The translations under genes and the position numbers were made by a program. A DNA stretch of 15,576 nt from Bacteroidales bacterium. GTDB lineage: Bacteria > Bacteroidota > Bacteroidia > Bacteroidales > WCHB1-69. Below are positions 5,682 to 13,163 of the stretch, one piece after another. The notes under the pieces are model-generated. The model saw only the letters and a program-made list of their open reading frames with translations, was not told the DNA's origin and made no database searches. The stretch's first letter is position 1; each line of letters opens with the position of its first letter. The DNA lies in the NCBI GenBank assembly GCA_012519525.1, contig JAAYQB010000021.1, positions 1 to 15,576 of the forward strand. The letters run 5' to 3'.

Positions 5682-7343
5682 CTATTTATAGCTAAAAACA
5701 CTTCCTCCAAAAAACTCTCGTAAAATAGAGGATTGAGGTACATCATCTTCCGGAATTTCGACGAAATAACCCAACAATTTTTTCAGGCGCATTGCTTCCG
5801 TATATTCATCCGAAGTTTCGTTGACTTCGTTTAATAGAGGCATAGCAAAATGTTTTAAAATACTTAATTCGCACAATATCGCTGAATTAAACATGCTATC
5901 TGCTTCCTCTTGGTAAGGAAATATCCATTTTTCTTCTCCTTTACGCACGCTCAACCAACGACTTAACGAATCTTTAGCCGAATAACCACGATAGCGATAA
6001 TCGCGTACCATACGTCTTATCAAACGATTGTCGTTAGAATGGATAGGATTATGTTTATCCATAGCCAAAGAGGTTAATGCCGAAGCAAATACTTTGTAAA
6101 TTAAATCAGGATGAATACCTTTCGAAATAAGAGGATTCAAACAGTGAATACCTTCGACCACTAAAATAGATTTACTGTTTAATTGCAATGTTTTACCTGT
6201 CCACAGCTTTTTCCCTATATGAAAGTCGTAGGTGGGTATTTTTATTTCCTTGCCTGCTAAAATATCTTCTAATTGTTGGTGAAAAAGCGGTATATCAATA
6301 GCATCAATATGTTCAAAATCATAATCCCCATCCTTATCGCGAGGAGTATATTCTCTTTCAACAAAATAGTTATCGAGCGATAATTGAATAGGTTGATAAC
6401 CTAACATTCCTAATTGCACTGCAATGCGTTTACATATCGTTGTTTTTCCCGATGCGGAAGGTCCGCTCAAAAGTACTACTTTTACCCCTTGTCGTTCGGC
6501 AATACTGTCGGCTATGTTCATGATTTTCTTCTCTTGCAAGGCTTCCGTCATCAACAATAAATCTTTTGAATGTCCTTTTTTAATAGCATTGTTTAAAGCT
6601 CCCACATAAGGAACTTCCATTATTTTATTCCATTCTTTATGTTCTTTGAAAACAGAAAACAACTTAGGCGATTCATTCAAATTCATTAACCTAAAAGGTT
6701 CTCTTCGTGACGGCATACGCAACAACATCCCCGATTCAAAGGGAATTAAGTCAAAAACAGTTAAATAAGCCGTAGACGGGACTAAACAGCCAAAGAAATA
6801 ATTAGGACAGCCGTCCAAATAATAAACAGAAGTATAAAACACATTCCGATGTTCCAATAATTCTTTTTTATCCATCAAACCTTCAGCTTCATACAAATCA
6901 ACAGCTTCTTTGGTCAGCATCTGCGTGCGTATAAAAGGAATATCGGCAGCTACCAATTCTTTCATACGTTTCAATATTTTCTCTACTACTTCACTATTTA
7001 CTTGAAAATTTGGATTTTCAAATTCACAATACTTCCCTCCTAATATGGAATATTTCACTATAATATCTTCCTCAGGATAAGTATCTTTAATAGCTTTATA
7101 GAGCAAAAAATACATCGAACGCTCATAAGCAGCATAGCCTGAAATACAAGAAATATCGACAAAAGTAATCACTTTACTTTTATATATCTCATACTTAAGA
7201 CTTTTTATCTCATTATTTACTTTAGCAACTAAAATCGGATAAGACAATTGTACATTCATATCTTCGGCTATATGTGCCAATGTTGTTCCTAAAGGATACT
7301 CTTTCCGCTGATTATCTTTATTTGTACAAACAATTTCAATCAT
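5682..7343 (-). CDS. Nucleoside (uridine-kinase-like) kinase with N-terminal TGS and ThrRS-like domains
   Basis: The 553-residue protein has a composite architecture common in Bacteroidota. An N-terminal TGS domain (about 1-65, starting MIEIVCTNKDN) comes first, followed by a region resembling the second additional domain of threonyl-tRNA synthetase (about 70-200). A C-terminal phosphoribulokinase/uridine kinase domain runs from about 285. The kinase part has the Walker A loop GPSASGKT (294-301), the substrate segment LDNYF (323-327), DFEHIDAID (342-350) and VVEGIH (395-400). Such proteins are annotated as nucleoside kinases acting in pyrimidine salvage. What the tRNA-synthetase-like half does is unclear, and direct substrate evidence is lacking. 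It is cotranscribed with murB (13-base gap upstream) and the RNA methyltransferase (eight-base gap downstream). The reading frame is intact and full length. Confidence 0.9.
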   Translation of the reverse strand: MIEIVCTNKDNQRKEYPLGTTLAHIAEDMNVQLSYPILVAKVNNEIKSLKYEIYKSKVITFVDISCISGYAAYERSMYFLLYKAIKDTYPEEDIIVKYSILGGKYCEFENPNFQVNSEVVEKILKRMKELVAADIPFIRTQMLTKEAVDLYEAEGLMDKKELLEHRNVFYTSVYYLDGCPNYFFGCLVPSTAYLTVFDLIPFESGMLLRMPSRREPFRLMNLNESPKLFSVFKEHKEWNKIMEVPYVGALNNAIKKGHSKDLLLMTEALQEKKIMNIADSIAERQGVKVVLLSGPSASGKTTICKRIAVQLGMLGYQPIQLSLDNYFVEREYTPRDKDGDYDFEHIDAIDIPLFHQQLEDILAGKEIKIPTYDFHIGKKLWTGKTLQLNSKSILVVEGIHCLNPLISKGIHPDLIYKVFASALTSLAMDKHNPIHSNDNRLIRRMVRDYRYRGYSAKDSLSRWLSVRKGEEKWIFPYQEEADSMFNSAILCELSILKHFAMPLLNEVNETSDEYTEAMRLKKLLGYFVEIPEDDVPQSSILREFFGGSVFSYK

Positions 7344-7356
7344 ATATCTTTAATTA

Positions 7357-8364
7357 TTATTGTATTATATTTACTTCAGGCTCTAAATTAATGTTAAATT
7401 TTTCAAGAATATCTTGTTGTATTTTCTTTGCCAAATCAAGTATTTCTTTTCCGGTTGCTTTACCATAATTAACCAATACCAATGCCTGCAAAGGATATAC
7501 TCCCGCATCTCCATCTCTCACTCCTTTCCAACCTGCTAAATCAATCAATTGCCCGGCAGCCAATTTTTTATTACCATCGTCCGTATCATAATGTATTAAA
7601 TTCGGATACAACTGTAATAATTGCCGTAAGTGCTGATTGCTTACAATAGGATTTTTGAAAAAACTTCCGGCACTTCCTATTTCACTAATATCCGGCAGTT
7701 TGCTGTTACGCAACTCTAATACCATCTCTGAAACATATTGTAAAGAAAGATCGCTTTCATCCAACCTACTCCTCAAAGCTTCGTATTCCAAATTATAAGT
7801 TTCTTTTTTCGATAAACGAAAAACAACATTTACAATCAAGCATTGGTTTTTTAATTTTGTTTTAAAAATAGAACTTCTATACGAAAATTCACAATCAGCA
7901 TTGTATAAAACAAAGTCATTTTTAGTGCGTATATTATAGCCTTCTACTTGATAAATCAAATCTTTAGCTTCAACACCATAAGCACCTACATTTTGCACGG
8001 CACTACTCCCTACACAACCCGGAATGCCAATCAAATTTTCAATGCCGTAATATTGATTACTCAAGCAATAATCAACAAAATCGTTCCAAACCATACCAGC
8101 AGCTACTCTAAGATAAACAAAATCACTATCTTCCTCTACTGTTTCAATACCTTTTGTTCGTATATGAATAATATTTGCATCGTAATCATTAACAAACAAA
8201 AGATTACTTCCACCACCTATAATAAAATGCTTCTCTTCAAATACTTTAGCCTTAAATAAAGATGTTATTTCACTTTCTTCCTCTATAATGATTAATTGTT
8301 GACAGCTTACGTCTATTTTAAAAGTATTGTAATCTAATAAAGACGCTTTTGGGAGAATTTCCAT
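7357..8364 (-). CDS. murB: UDP-N-acetylenolpyruvoylglucosamine reductase MurB, type I
   Basis: MurB is a cytoplasmic FAD enzyme that reduces UDP-GlcNAc-enolpyruvate with NADPH to UDP-MurNAc, the second committed step of peptidoglycan precursor synthesis. The 335 residues match the E. coli (type I) length. Seen are the FAD-binding IIGGGSNLL (48-56), the long glycine-rich GIPGCVGSSAVQNVGAYG (113-130), YRSS (162-165) with the active-site Arg163, EIGSAGSFFKNP (228-239) with the catalytic Ser234, and the final PEV with Glu330. The spacing of Arg, Ser and Glu parallels E. coli Arg159, Ser229 and Glu325. The ATG at 8364 gives an N-terminus of normal length. It is the first gene of a three-gene minus-strand operon. 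No clear -7 box could be assigned upstream. Confidence 0.96.
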   Translation of the reverse strand: MEILPKASLLDYNTFKIDVSCQQLIIIEEESEITSLFKAKVFEEKHFIIGGGSNLLFVNDYDANIIHIRTKGIETVEEDSDFVYLRVAAGMVWNDFVDYCLSNQYYGIENLIGIPGCVGSSAVQNVGAYGVEAKDLIYQVEGYNIRTKNDFVLYNADCEFSYRSSIFKTKLKNQCLIVNVVFRLSKKETYNLEYEALRSRLDESDLSLQYVSEMVLELRNSKLPDISEIGSAGSFFKNPIVSNQHLRQLLQLYPNLIHYDTDDGNKKLAAGQLIDLAGWKGVRDGDAGVYPLQALVLVNYGKATGKEILDLAKKIQQDILEKFNINLEPEVNIIQ

Positions 8365-8450
8365 ATTTTAAAATTTGCTATTGTAAATAAAAAAAACGCT
8401 TTTTTAAAACATTTATTATTGTTAATTTATTTTTAATTCCCTTTTTTAAC

Positions 8451-8474
8451 AACATCTTAATTCATGAAGATGTT
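8451..8474. repeat. Eight-base-pair inverted repeat
   Basis: AACATCTT at 8451-8458 is the exact reverse complement of AAGATGTT at 8467-8474, with an AATTCATG loop. The plus-strand T-run that follows makes it terminator-like, yet no plus-strand gene precedes it. An operator or a leader structure for the downstream gene is therefore as likely. Confidence 0.5.
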
Positions 8475-8600
8475 TTTCGTGAATAATAGAAAAAATTTAA
8501 AAAAATAACATAAAATTTTACATATAACTGAAATAGAATAACTTAAAATAAATATTCAAACTTTAATCCAAAAACTATAGGAGATTATCAAAATTTTGTT

Positions 8601-8608
8601 TTCCTTTG
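8601..8608 (+). promoter_or_regulatory. Possible -7 box of the flavoprotein gene
   Basis: TTCCTTTG differs from TAnnTTTG at one position and is followed by C, as in other boxes in this window. It would give a leader of about 55 bases before the ATG at 8669. No good -33 element is seen. Confidence 0.3.
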
Positions 8609-8668
8609 CATTTTAATTTCTCAATTAACATCGTTAATTTAATTTATTAAAAACAAAGTAGTTATAAT

Positions 8669-11600
8669 ATGTACGAAATAAAAAAACATCCTATTTTGGA
8701 TATTGCTGAAGCCGAAATCGTCGAATTTTTGTTTGAAGGGAAAAAAGTAATAGGTAAAAAAGGATACACCATAGCGGCAGCTTTGCACCGAGCAGGCTAC
8801 CCTATCCACAGCCATAGTATCGACAATCGCCAACGCAGTTTGGAATGCGGTATAGGAAAATGCAGTGCTTGTGAAATGTTAGTGGACGGTGAAATACGCA
8901 GAATTTGTATTACAAAAGTTGACAACGTAAAAGAAGTAAAAGAAATACCCAAAGATTATTTACCTTCTCATACTGAAAATCAACAAAAAAATATTAATAT
9001 ATATAAAACAACAGTTGCTATTATCGGTGCAGGACCGGCAGGATTAGCCTGTAGAGAACAACTCAACAAATTAAACATTGCTAACTTAGTTATTGATAAC
9101 AATGCTGTTATTGGCGGACAATTCAATATGCAAACACACCAATTTTTCTTTTTCGAAAAAGAAAAAAAATACGGTGGCATGCGTGGTTTTGAAATAGCTA
9201 AAACCTTAGCCGGCGACGACCACACCGGTATTATCTTAAACTCTACAGTATGGGATATTCTCGAAGGCAAGCGTTTAGCTGTAAAAAACATCGAAACTGA
9301 AGAAATATTTTATGTCGATGCCGAATATTTGGTCGTTGCTTCCGGAGCTGTTCCTTTTATGCCGACTTTCGAAAACGACGACCTTCCGGGAGTTTATACC
9401 GCCGCCGTTTTTCAAAAAATGATGAATCAAGAACATACACTTCTTGGCAAAAAAGTGCTTACCATAGGTGCTGGAAACATCGGATACTTAACCTCTTATC
9501 AAGGTATGCAAGCCGGTGGGCAAATCAAAGCCATTATAGAAGCAATGCCCAACGAAGGCGGATTCCCTGTTCAAGCCAATCGCGTCCGACGTTTAGCCAT
9601 TCCTATTTTAACATCTCATGTTTTATTAAAAGCCATTCCTAACGAAAACCATGACGGCATTGTCGGAGCTGTCATAGCCGAATGCAAAAACTTTAAAGCC
9701 ATACCCGGCACCGAAAAAATAATTGACGATATTGATATTATCAATGTATGTACAGGTCTGATTCCTGACAACCAACTGCTTATTAAAGGAAAAGAAGTAT
9801 TCGGATTAAAAACCTTTGGAGTAGGCGACAGCATTCGTATCGGCGAAGGCACCAGCGCTGTTTTAAGAGGAAAACAAGCAGCTTATGAAATAGCAGAGAA
9901 CCTAAACGTTCGTTTCAATCATGATGAATATTTAGAAATATCTAAACAATATATTGACTCGCAACAACATCCGATACGTGTTTTAGACAATCCCAATCTG
10001 CCTTCCAAAGAGCGTATGAACACAAAACCATTTGTTGTAATTGATTGTATTTACGGATTTGCTTGCAACCCATGCTCTTTTGCTTGTCCTTACGGAGCTA
10101 TTACCAAATCAAGCACTTCTACCGTTCCATCTATTGATTACACCAAGTGTATAGGCTGTATGAATTGTGTATATCAATGTCCCGGTCTTGCTATGTTCGG
10201 TTATAATCTGGCAAAAAACGAATTGTTTTTACCCATAGAATATCATGCCGACGAAGGCAGTGAAGTATTTTTAGTAAATAATAAAGGCGAAAAATTAGGA
10301 AAAGGAGTTATAGAAAAAATACTTGTAAAGAAAAACAAAACCAATATTGCGCGTGTAAAAGCTATTGATATATCCAACGAAGATTTAATTCAAGTAAGAG
10401 GATTTATTCTTCAATCCAATTATCCTAATCAATTAGAATTTAAACCTCTACAAGATAGTGATAGCGAAACTTATGTTTGCCATTGCGAAGATATAAAAGT
10501 TGAAGACTTATTAGCAACCATAGGCAAGCGTTCCTTTATTTCTGTTGATGAACTGAAACACATTACACGCTTAGGAATGGGACCTTGTCGAGGAAAACGC
10601 TGTATTCCAAGAGCAAAACAAATACTTCGCACTCATGGCATTGAAGTCGTCGGCGACTCAACACCAAGAGCACCTCTTTCTAACCAAGTAACATTAGGCG
10701 ATTTACACACCTCCAATGCTACGGAAACTTTTATTTTTCCAAAAAACAACAATGTCAAAAAAGAAGATGTGGATATTTTAATAGCAGGCGGTGGCATTGC
10801 AGGCAGTGCCCTCTTCCGTTATTTTACCGAAGCAGGCAAACAAACCACTCTCATCAATTACGATAGAGGTTCTTCGTGGAGAAATATCGGTGGCGGACGT
10901 CCTGCTTTCTCTCATCCCGACATTTCGGATATTGCCAATCATAACTTAGAAATATTCAAGGAAATACAAAAAAATTACAATATCGATTTCAAACCCACTC
11001 GTTATGTGAATTTAGTGCATGACGAACCCACATTCCGTGCTTTAGATGCTTCTCGACAATGGTCCGACGCCATTATGTATGAACGAAAAGACTTTCAAAA
11101 AGAAATATCTGCCTTATGGGATCCTCATTTAACGACTTATTCACATGCCTTGATTACCAATAACTGTTGGCAAGCTACACCGGGACGTGTTATAGAATAT
11201 ATTCGTGGAAAAGCAATCAATCAAGGTGGAGTATTGATGGAAGACGCTCAACTATTGCATGTTCGAAAAGAAGGTGATAAATATTACGCATTGATACTAA
11301 CCCACAACCGACAATATATCGAATACAGATGCAATCATTTTGTAAATGCTTTAGGTTCGGAAGCCGAAAAATTCAGCAGAATGTTAGGCTTCGACACCGG
11401 AATATACCCTGTTAAACATCAAGCTTTTATTACAAGAAGACTTCCTTTAATGGGTAAGAACGGCGATGCGTTAGACATGATTATCGACCGTCGTAAATAC
11501 AAAGGATTTACAGCCGTCTACGGACATCAACTCAAAAAGACAGGACAAATCATAGGATGTGCCTCACCAAGTTGTGACCCCAACGAAACAAATAAAAATT

Positions 11601-11893
11601 TAAAACATAACAGCAAAGATTTCTTAGAAATTGTATCTGAAACTTTTAGTCAGTGGATACCCAACCTGAACAGCGTAGGATTTCACGCTGTGTGGAGTGG
11701 CTACTATTTAGAACCACGCTATATTGTTGACCCCGACAACGGATTATTAATAGGATTACGCGGACATGGATTTATGTTAGGGCAATACTTAGCAAAAATG
11801 TACGTGGATAAATTTTTAGGAAAAAAAGTGCCAGGTTATATGGAAGAACTAAAACTTTCAGGTCAAGGACTGAACGAAACCGCTTTCAAATAA
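8669..11893 (+). CDS. Fused multi-cluster FAD amino-acid-oxidoreductase (HcnA/HcnB/ferredoxin/BFD/DAO modules)
   Basis: One 1074-residue chain carries modules usually found as separate subunits of sarcosine oxidase, opine oxidase, HcnABC and dye-linked proline or hydroxyproline dehydrogenases. Residues about 15-95 form a [2Fe-2S] domain (Cys60, 65, 68, 80). Residues 114-410 form a two-dinucleotide-fold oxidoreductase with VAIIGAGPAGLA (116-127) and VLTIGAGNIG (263-272). Residues 455-510 hold a ferredoxin with an unusual first cysteine set (460, 466, 469, 473) and a classical second set (494, 497, 500, 504). A BFD-like [2Fe-2S] motif uses CHC 604-606 and Cys640/645. From 702 onward a D-amino-acid-oxidase fold begins DILIAGGGIAGSALF. 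The likely reaction is oxidation of an amino or imino acid, with electrons passed through the clusters. The substrate cannot be read, and cyanide synthesis from glycine is only one possibility. No signal peptide is present, so it is cytoplasmic or membrane-associated. It has no operon partner upstream. Confidence 0.88.
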   Translation: MYEIKKHPILDIAEAEIVEFLFEGKKVIGKKGYTIAAALHRAGYPIHSHSIDNRQRSLECGIGKCSACEMLVDGEIRRICITKVDNVKEVKEIPKDYLPSHTENQQKNINIYKTTVAIIGAGPAGLACREQLNKLNIANLVIDNNAVIGGQFNMQTHQFFFFEKEKKYGGMRGFEIAKTLAGDDHTGIILNSTVWDILEGKRLAVKNIETEEIFYVDAEYLVVASGAVPFMPTFENDDLPGVYTAAVFQKMMNQEHTLLGKKVLTIGAGNIGYLTSYQGMQAGGQIKAIIEAMPNEGGFPVQANRVRRLAIPILTSHVLLKAIPNENHDGIVGAVIAECKNFKAIPGTEKIIDDIDIINVCTGLIPDNQLLIKGKEVFGLKTFGVGDSIRIGEGTSAVLRGKQAAYEIAENLNVRFNHDEYLEISKQYIDSQQHPIRVLDNPNLPSKERMNTKPFVVIDCIYGFACNPCSFACPYGAITKSSTSTVPSIDYTKCIGCMNCVYQCPGLAMFGYNLAKNELFLPIEYHADEGSEVFLVNNKGEKLGKGVIEKILVKKNKTNIARVKAIDISNEDLIQVRGFILQSNYPNQLEFKPLQDSDSETYVCHCEDIKVEDLLATIGKRSFISVDELKHITRLGMGPCRGKRCIPRAKQILRTHGIEVVGDSTPRAPLSNQVTLGDLHTSNATETFIFPKNNNVKKEDVDILIAGGGIAGSALFRYFTEAGKQTTLINYDRGSSWRNIGGGRPAFSHPDISDIANHNLEIFKEIQKNYNIDFKPTRYVNLVHDEPTFRALDASRQWSDAIMYERKDFQKEISALWDPHLTTYSHALITNNCWQATPGRVIEYIRGKAINQGGVLMEDAQLLHVRKEGDKYYALILTHNRQYIEYRCNHFVNALGSEAEKFSRMLGFDTGIYPVKHQAFITRRLPLMGKNGDALDMIIDRRKYKGFTAVYGHQLKKTGQIIGCASPSCDPNETNKNLKHNSKDFLEIVSETFSQWIPNLNSVGFHAVWSGYYLEPRYIVDPDNGLLIGLRGHGFMLGQYLAKMYVDKFLGKKVPGYMEELKLSGQGLNETAFK

Positions 11894-11965
11894 CCTTCTT
11901 GCACTTTTGTTGCTATTTTAAATTATATTTTGGTAAACTTTCTTAACAATTGCTAATCTTTTGTA

Positions 11966-12628
11966 ATGCTAACTGCCAATTCAATACTTTTTTCGACAGC
12001 ATATCTTCCGCCTATCGAATACTTTGTAGCTTTTCTAAAAACAAATAATGCTTTATTAGAAATTCACGAGCATTTTAAAAGAAGAAGCTACTCTAACCAT
12101 TGTTTAATTGCTAATGTTAGCGGACCACATCAACTAACCATTCCCGTTACGAAAACATGCCCTAATCATTGTCCTATAAAGGATATACGTATTGATTACT
12201 CTGAAAAATGGCAACACACCCACTGGAAAACACTTGAAACTTCTTATAACAAAAGTCCTTTCTTTTTATACTACAAAGACTATTTTGAACCTTTTTACAC
12301 TAAAAAAATCCCTTATTTATTAGATTATAATCTGCAACTGTTTGATGTTGTTTGTAATTTATTAAAAATAAAACATCGCTTCACTACTACTAATAGCTAT
12401 ATCAACCCAACAAGCGATAACTTAATAGATGTAAGAGAAAGCATTGATTTAAAAAAAAGAACCCTACCCGATTATCCTTTTAAAAACATGCAAGCATACC
12501 GGCAAGTTTTTGAAGATAAAATAGGCTTTATCCCTAACTTAAGCATCATAGACTTGCTTTTCAACAAAGGAGCGCAAACAAAAGATTATTTAATGCAACA
12601 TTTACATTTATTATCATTACTTAATTAA
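11966..12628 (+). CDS. WbqC-family protein
   Basis: The 220-residue protein matches the WbqC family. The N-terminal LFSTAYLPPIEYFVAFL (8-24) corresponds to the family's opening strand and helix. Other family-typical parts are IANVSGPHQLTIPV and, after an Asp-Tyr-rich linker, KWQHTHWKTLETSYNKSPFF plus YYKDYFEPFY. WbqC proteins are linked to polysaccharide or O-antigen gene clusters, and in Bacteroidota they also occur alone near housekeeping genes. The biochemical role is not established. No signal peptide is seen, so it is probably cytoplasmic. The gene starts 72 bases after the flavoprotein stop; a weak box (CACTTTTG, 11902-11909) is the best promoter candidate there. Length and frame look complete. 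Confidence 0.85.
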   Translation: MLTANSILFSTAYLPPIEYFVAFLKTNNALLEIHEHFKRRSYSNHCLIANVSGPHQLTIPVTKTCPNHCPIKDIRIDYSEKWQHTHWKTLETSYNKSPFFLYYKDYFEPFYTKKIPYLLDYNLQLFDVVCNLLKIKHRFTTTNSYINPTSDNLIDVRESIDLKKRTLPDYPFKNMQAYRQVFEDKIGFIPNLSIIDLLFNKGAQTKDYLMQHLHLLSLLN

Positions 12629-12685
12629 AGTTACATAAATTGAAAATTGATTGTAATATTGTTGTAATTTGTAATTTATTTTTAT

Positions 12686-12693
12686 TACTTTTG
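12686..12693 (+). promoter_or_regulatory. Bacteroidota promoter of the small lysine-rich protein gene
   Basis: TACTTTTG matches TAnnTTTG and is followed by C. A TTG at 12662-12664, 21 bases upstream, suits the -33 element. Transcription would start near 12700 and leave a leader of about 19 bases. Confidence 0.65.
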
Positions 12694-12718
12694 CACTTAC
12701 AAATATGCGCACTTTTAT

Positions 12719-13012
12719 ATGCTTAAGAAAAATTTTTTATTTTTTATTTTAATATTCATTGTTTCAATAACTTGTGTTATTTCATTCAACAATTGTAAAT
12801 CTAGTGCACAAGTAGCCATAGAAGAACAAGAGGCTAAAAAAAGACAAAGAGAAAAAGAAGAACTAAAAGCATACGAAGAAGCAGTAAAAAGGCATATGGC
12901 AAAGCAAAGTAAAACAACACGCAAAATGATGAAAAAAAGTGATAAACAAAGAAAAAAGGCAGTAAGTAAAACAATACGTAAAAACACTAAAAAACAAAAA
13001 TGCACTCAGTAA
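12719..13012 (+). CDS. Small lysine/arginine-rich membrane-anchored or lipoprotein-like protein
   Basis: The 97-residue product has an N-terminal hydrophobic segment (about 5-23) after two lysines, followed by FNNCKSSAQ. Cys26 could be a lipidation site, but Asn-Asn before it is not a standard lipobox. Cys19, inside the hydrophobic stretch, is the other candidate, and a plain membrane anchor is also possible. Residues 34-97 are strongly basic and predicted helical (for example EEQEAKKRQREKEELKAYEE), with no hydrophobic core, ending in KKQKCTQ. I do not recognise the family. A basic periplasmic tail could bind peptidoglycan, lipopolysaccharide or nucleic acid, which is speculation. The good promoter at 12686-12693 supports this ORF over the overlapping opposite-strand frame at 12715-13005. 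Confidence 0.65.
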   Translation: MLKKNFLFFILIFIVSITCVISFNNCKSSAQVAIEEQEAKKRQREKEELKAYEEAVKRHMAKQSKTTRKMMKKSDKQRKKAVSKTIRKNTKKQKCTQ

Positions 13013-13096
13013 CAGCTATATATCAAAAGTAAACTCTTAAAAAAAAATAAAAGTGTAAAATTTGCTAAAAACATCAAAATGTAATGATTTTTTTTA

Positions 13097-13104
13097 TACT
13101 TTTA
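13097..13104 (+). promoter_or_regulatory. Probable -7 box of the TonB-dependent receptor gene
   Basis: TACTTTTA differs from TAnnTTTG only in the last base and lies 60 bases before the ATG. The leader it would create contains the palindrome ACAAGTCTTGT within 13121-13132, which might be a regulatory site. Both are weak, sequence-only calls. Confidence 0.35.
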
Positions 13105-13163
13105 CAACTTTAAAACAGAAAGACAAGTCTTGTTATAATTTTATATTTAAAACAATAAGAAAT

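Larger units (their letters stand above)
8365..8668. other. Divergent intergenic region with hairpin and octamer repeat
   Basis: This AT-rich 304-base spacer separates murB (-) from the large flavoprotein gene (+), so promoters for both must lie here. AACATCTT (8451-8458) and AAGATGTT (8467-8474) form an eight-pair hairpin with an eight-base loop, followed by T residues. The near-identical octamers TTCATGAA (8461-8468) and TTCGTGAA (8476-8483) are 15 bases apart and could be a regulator site. No gene or RNA is recognised. Confidence 0.55.

Noticed and set aside
8451..8480. Rho-independent terminator
   Set aside because: The stem is short and A/T-rich, and no plus-strand gene ends upstream; on the minus strand the hairpin is not followed by T residues.
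8669..11893. Hydrogen cyanide synthase
   Set aside because: The modules resemble HcnA, HcnB and HcnC, but the same folds serve proline, hydroxyproline, opine and sarcosine enzymes; nothing seen fixes glycine as substrate.
12715..13005. 96-codon opposite-strand frame over the small lysine-rich gene
   Set aside because: Its Leu/Phe/Cys-rich sequence is the mirror of the lysine-rich coding strand, and the good promoter is on the plus strand.
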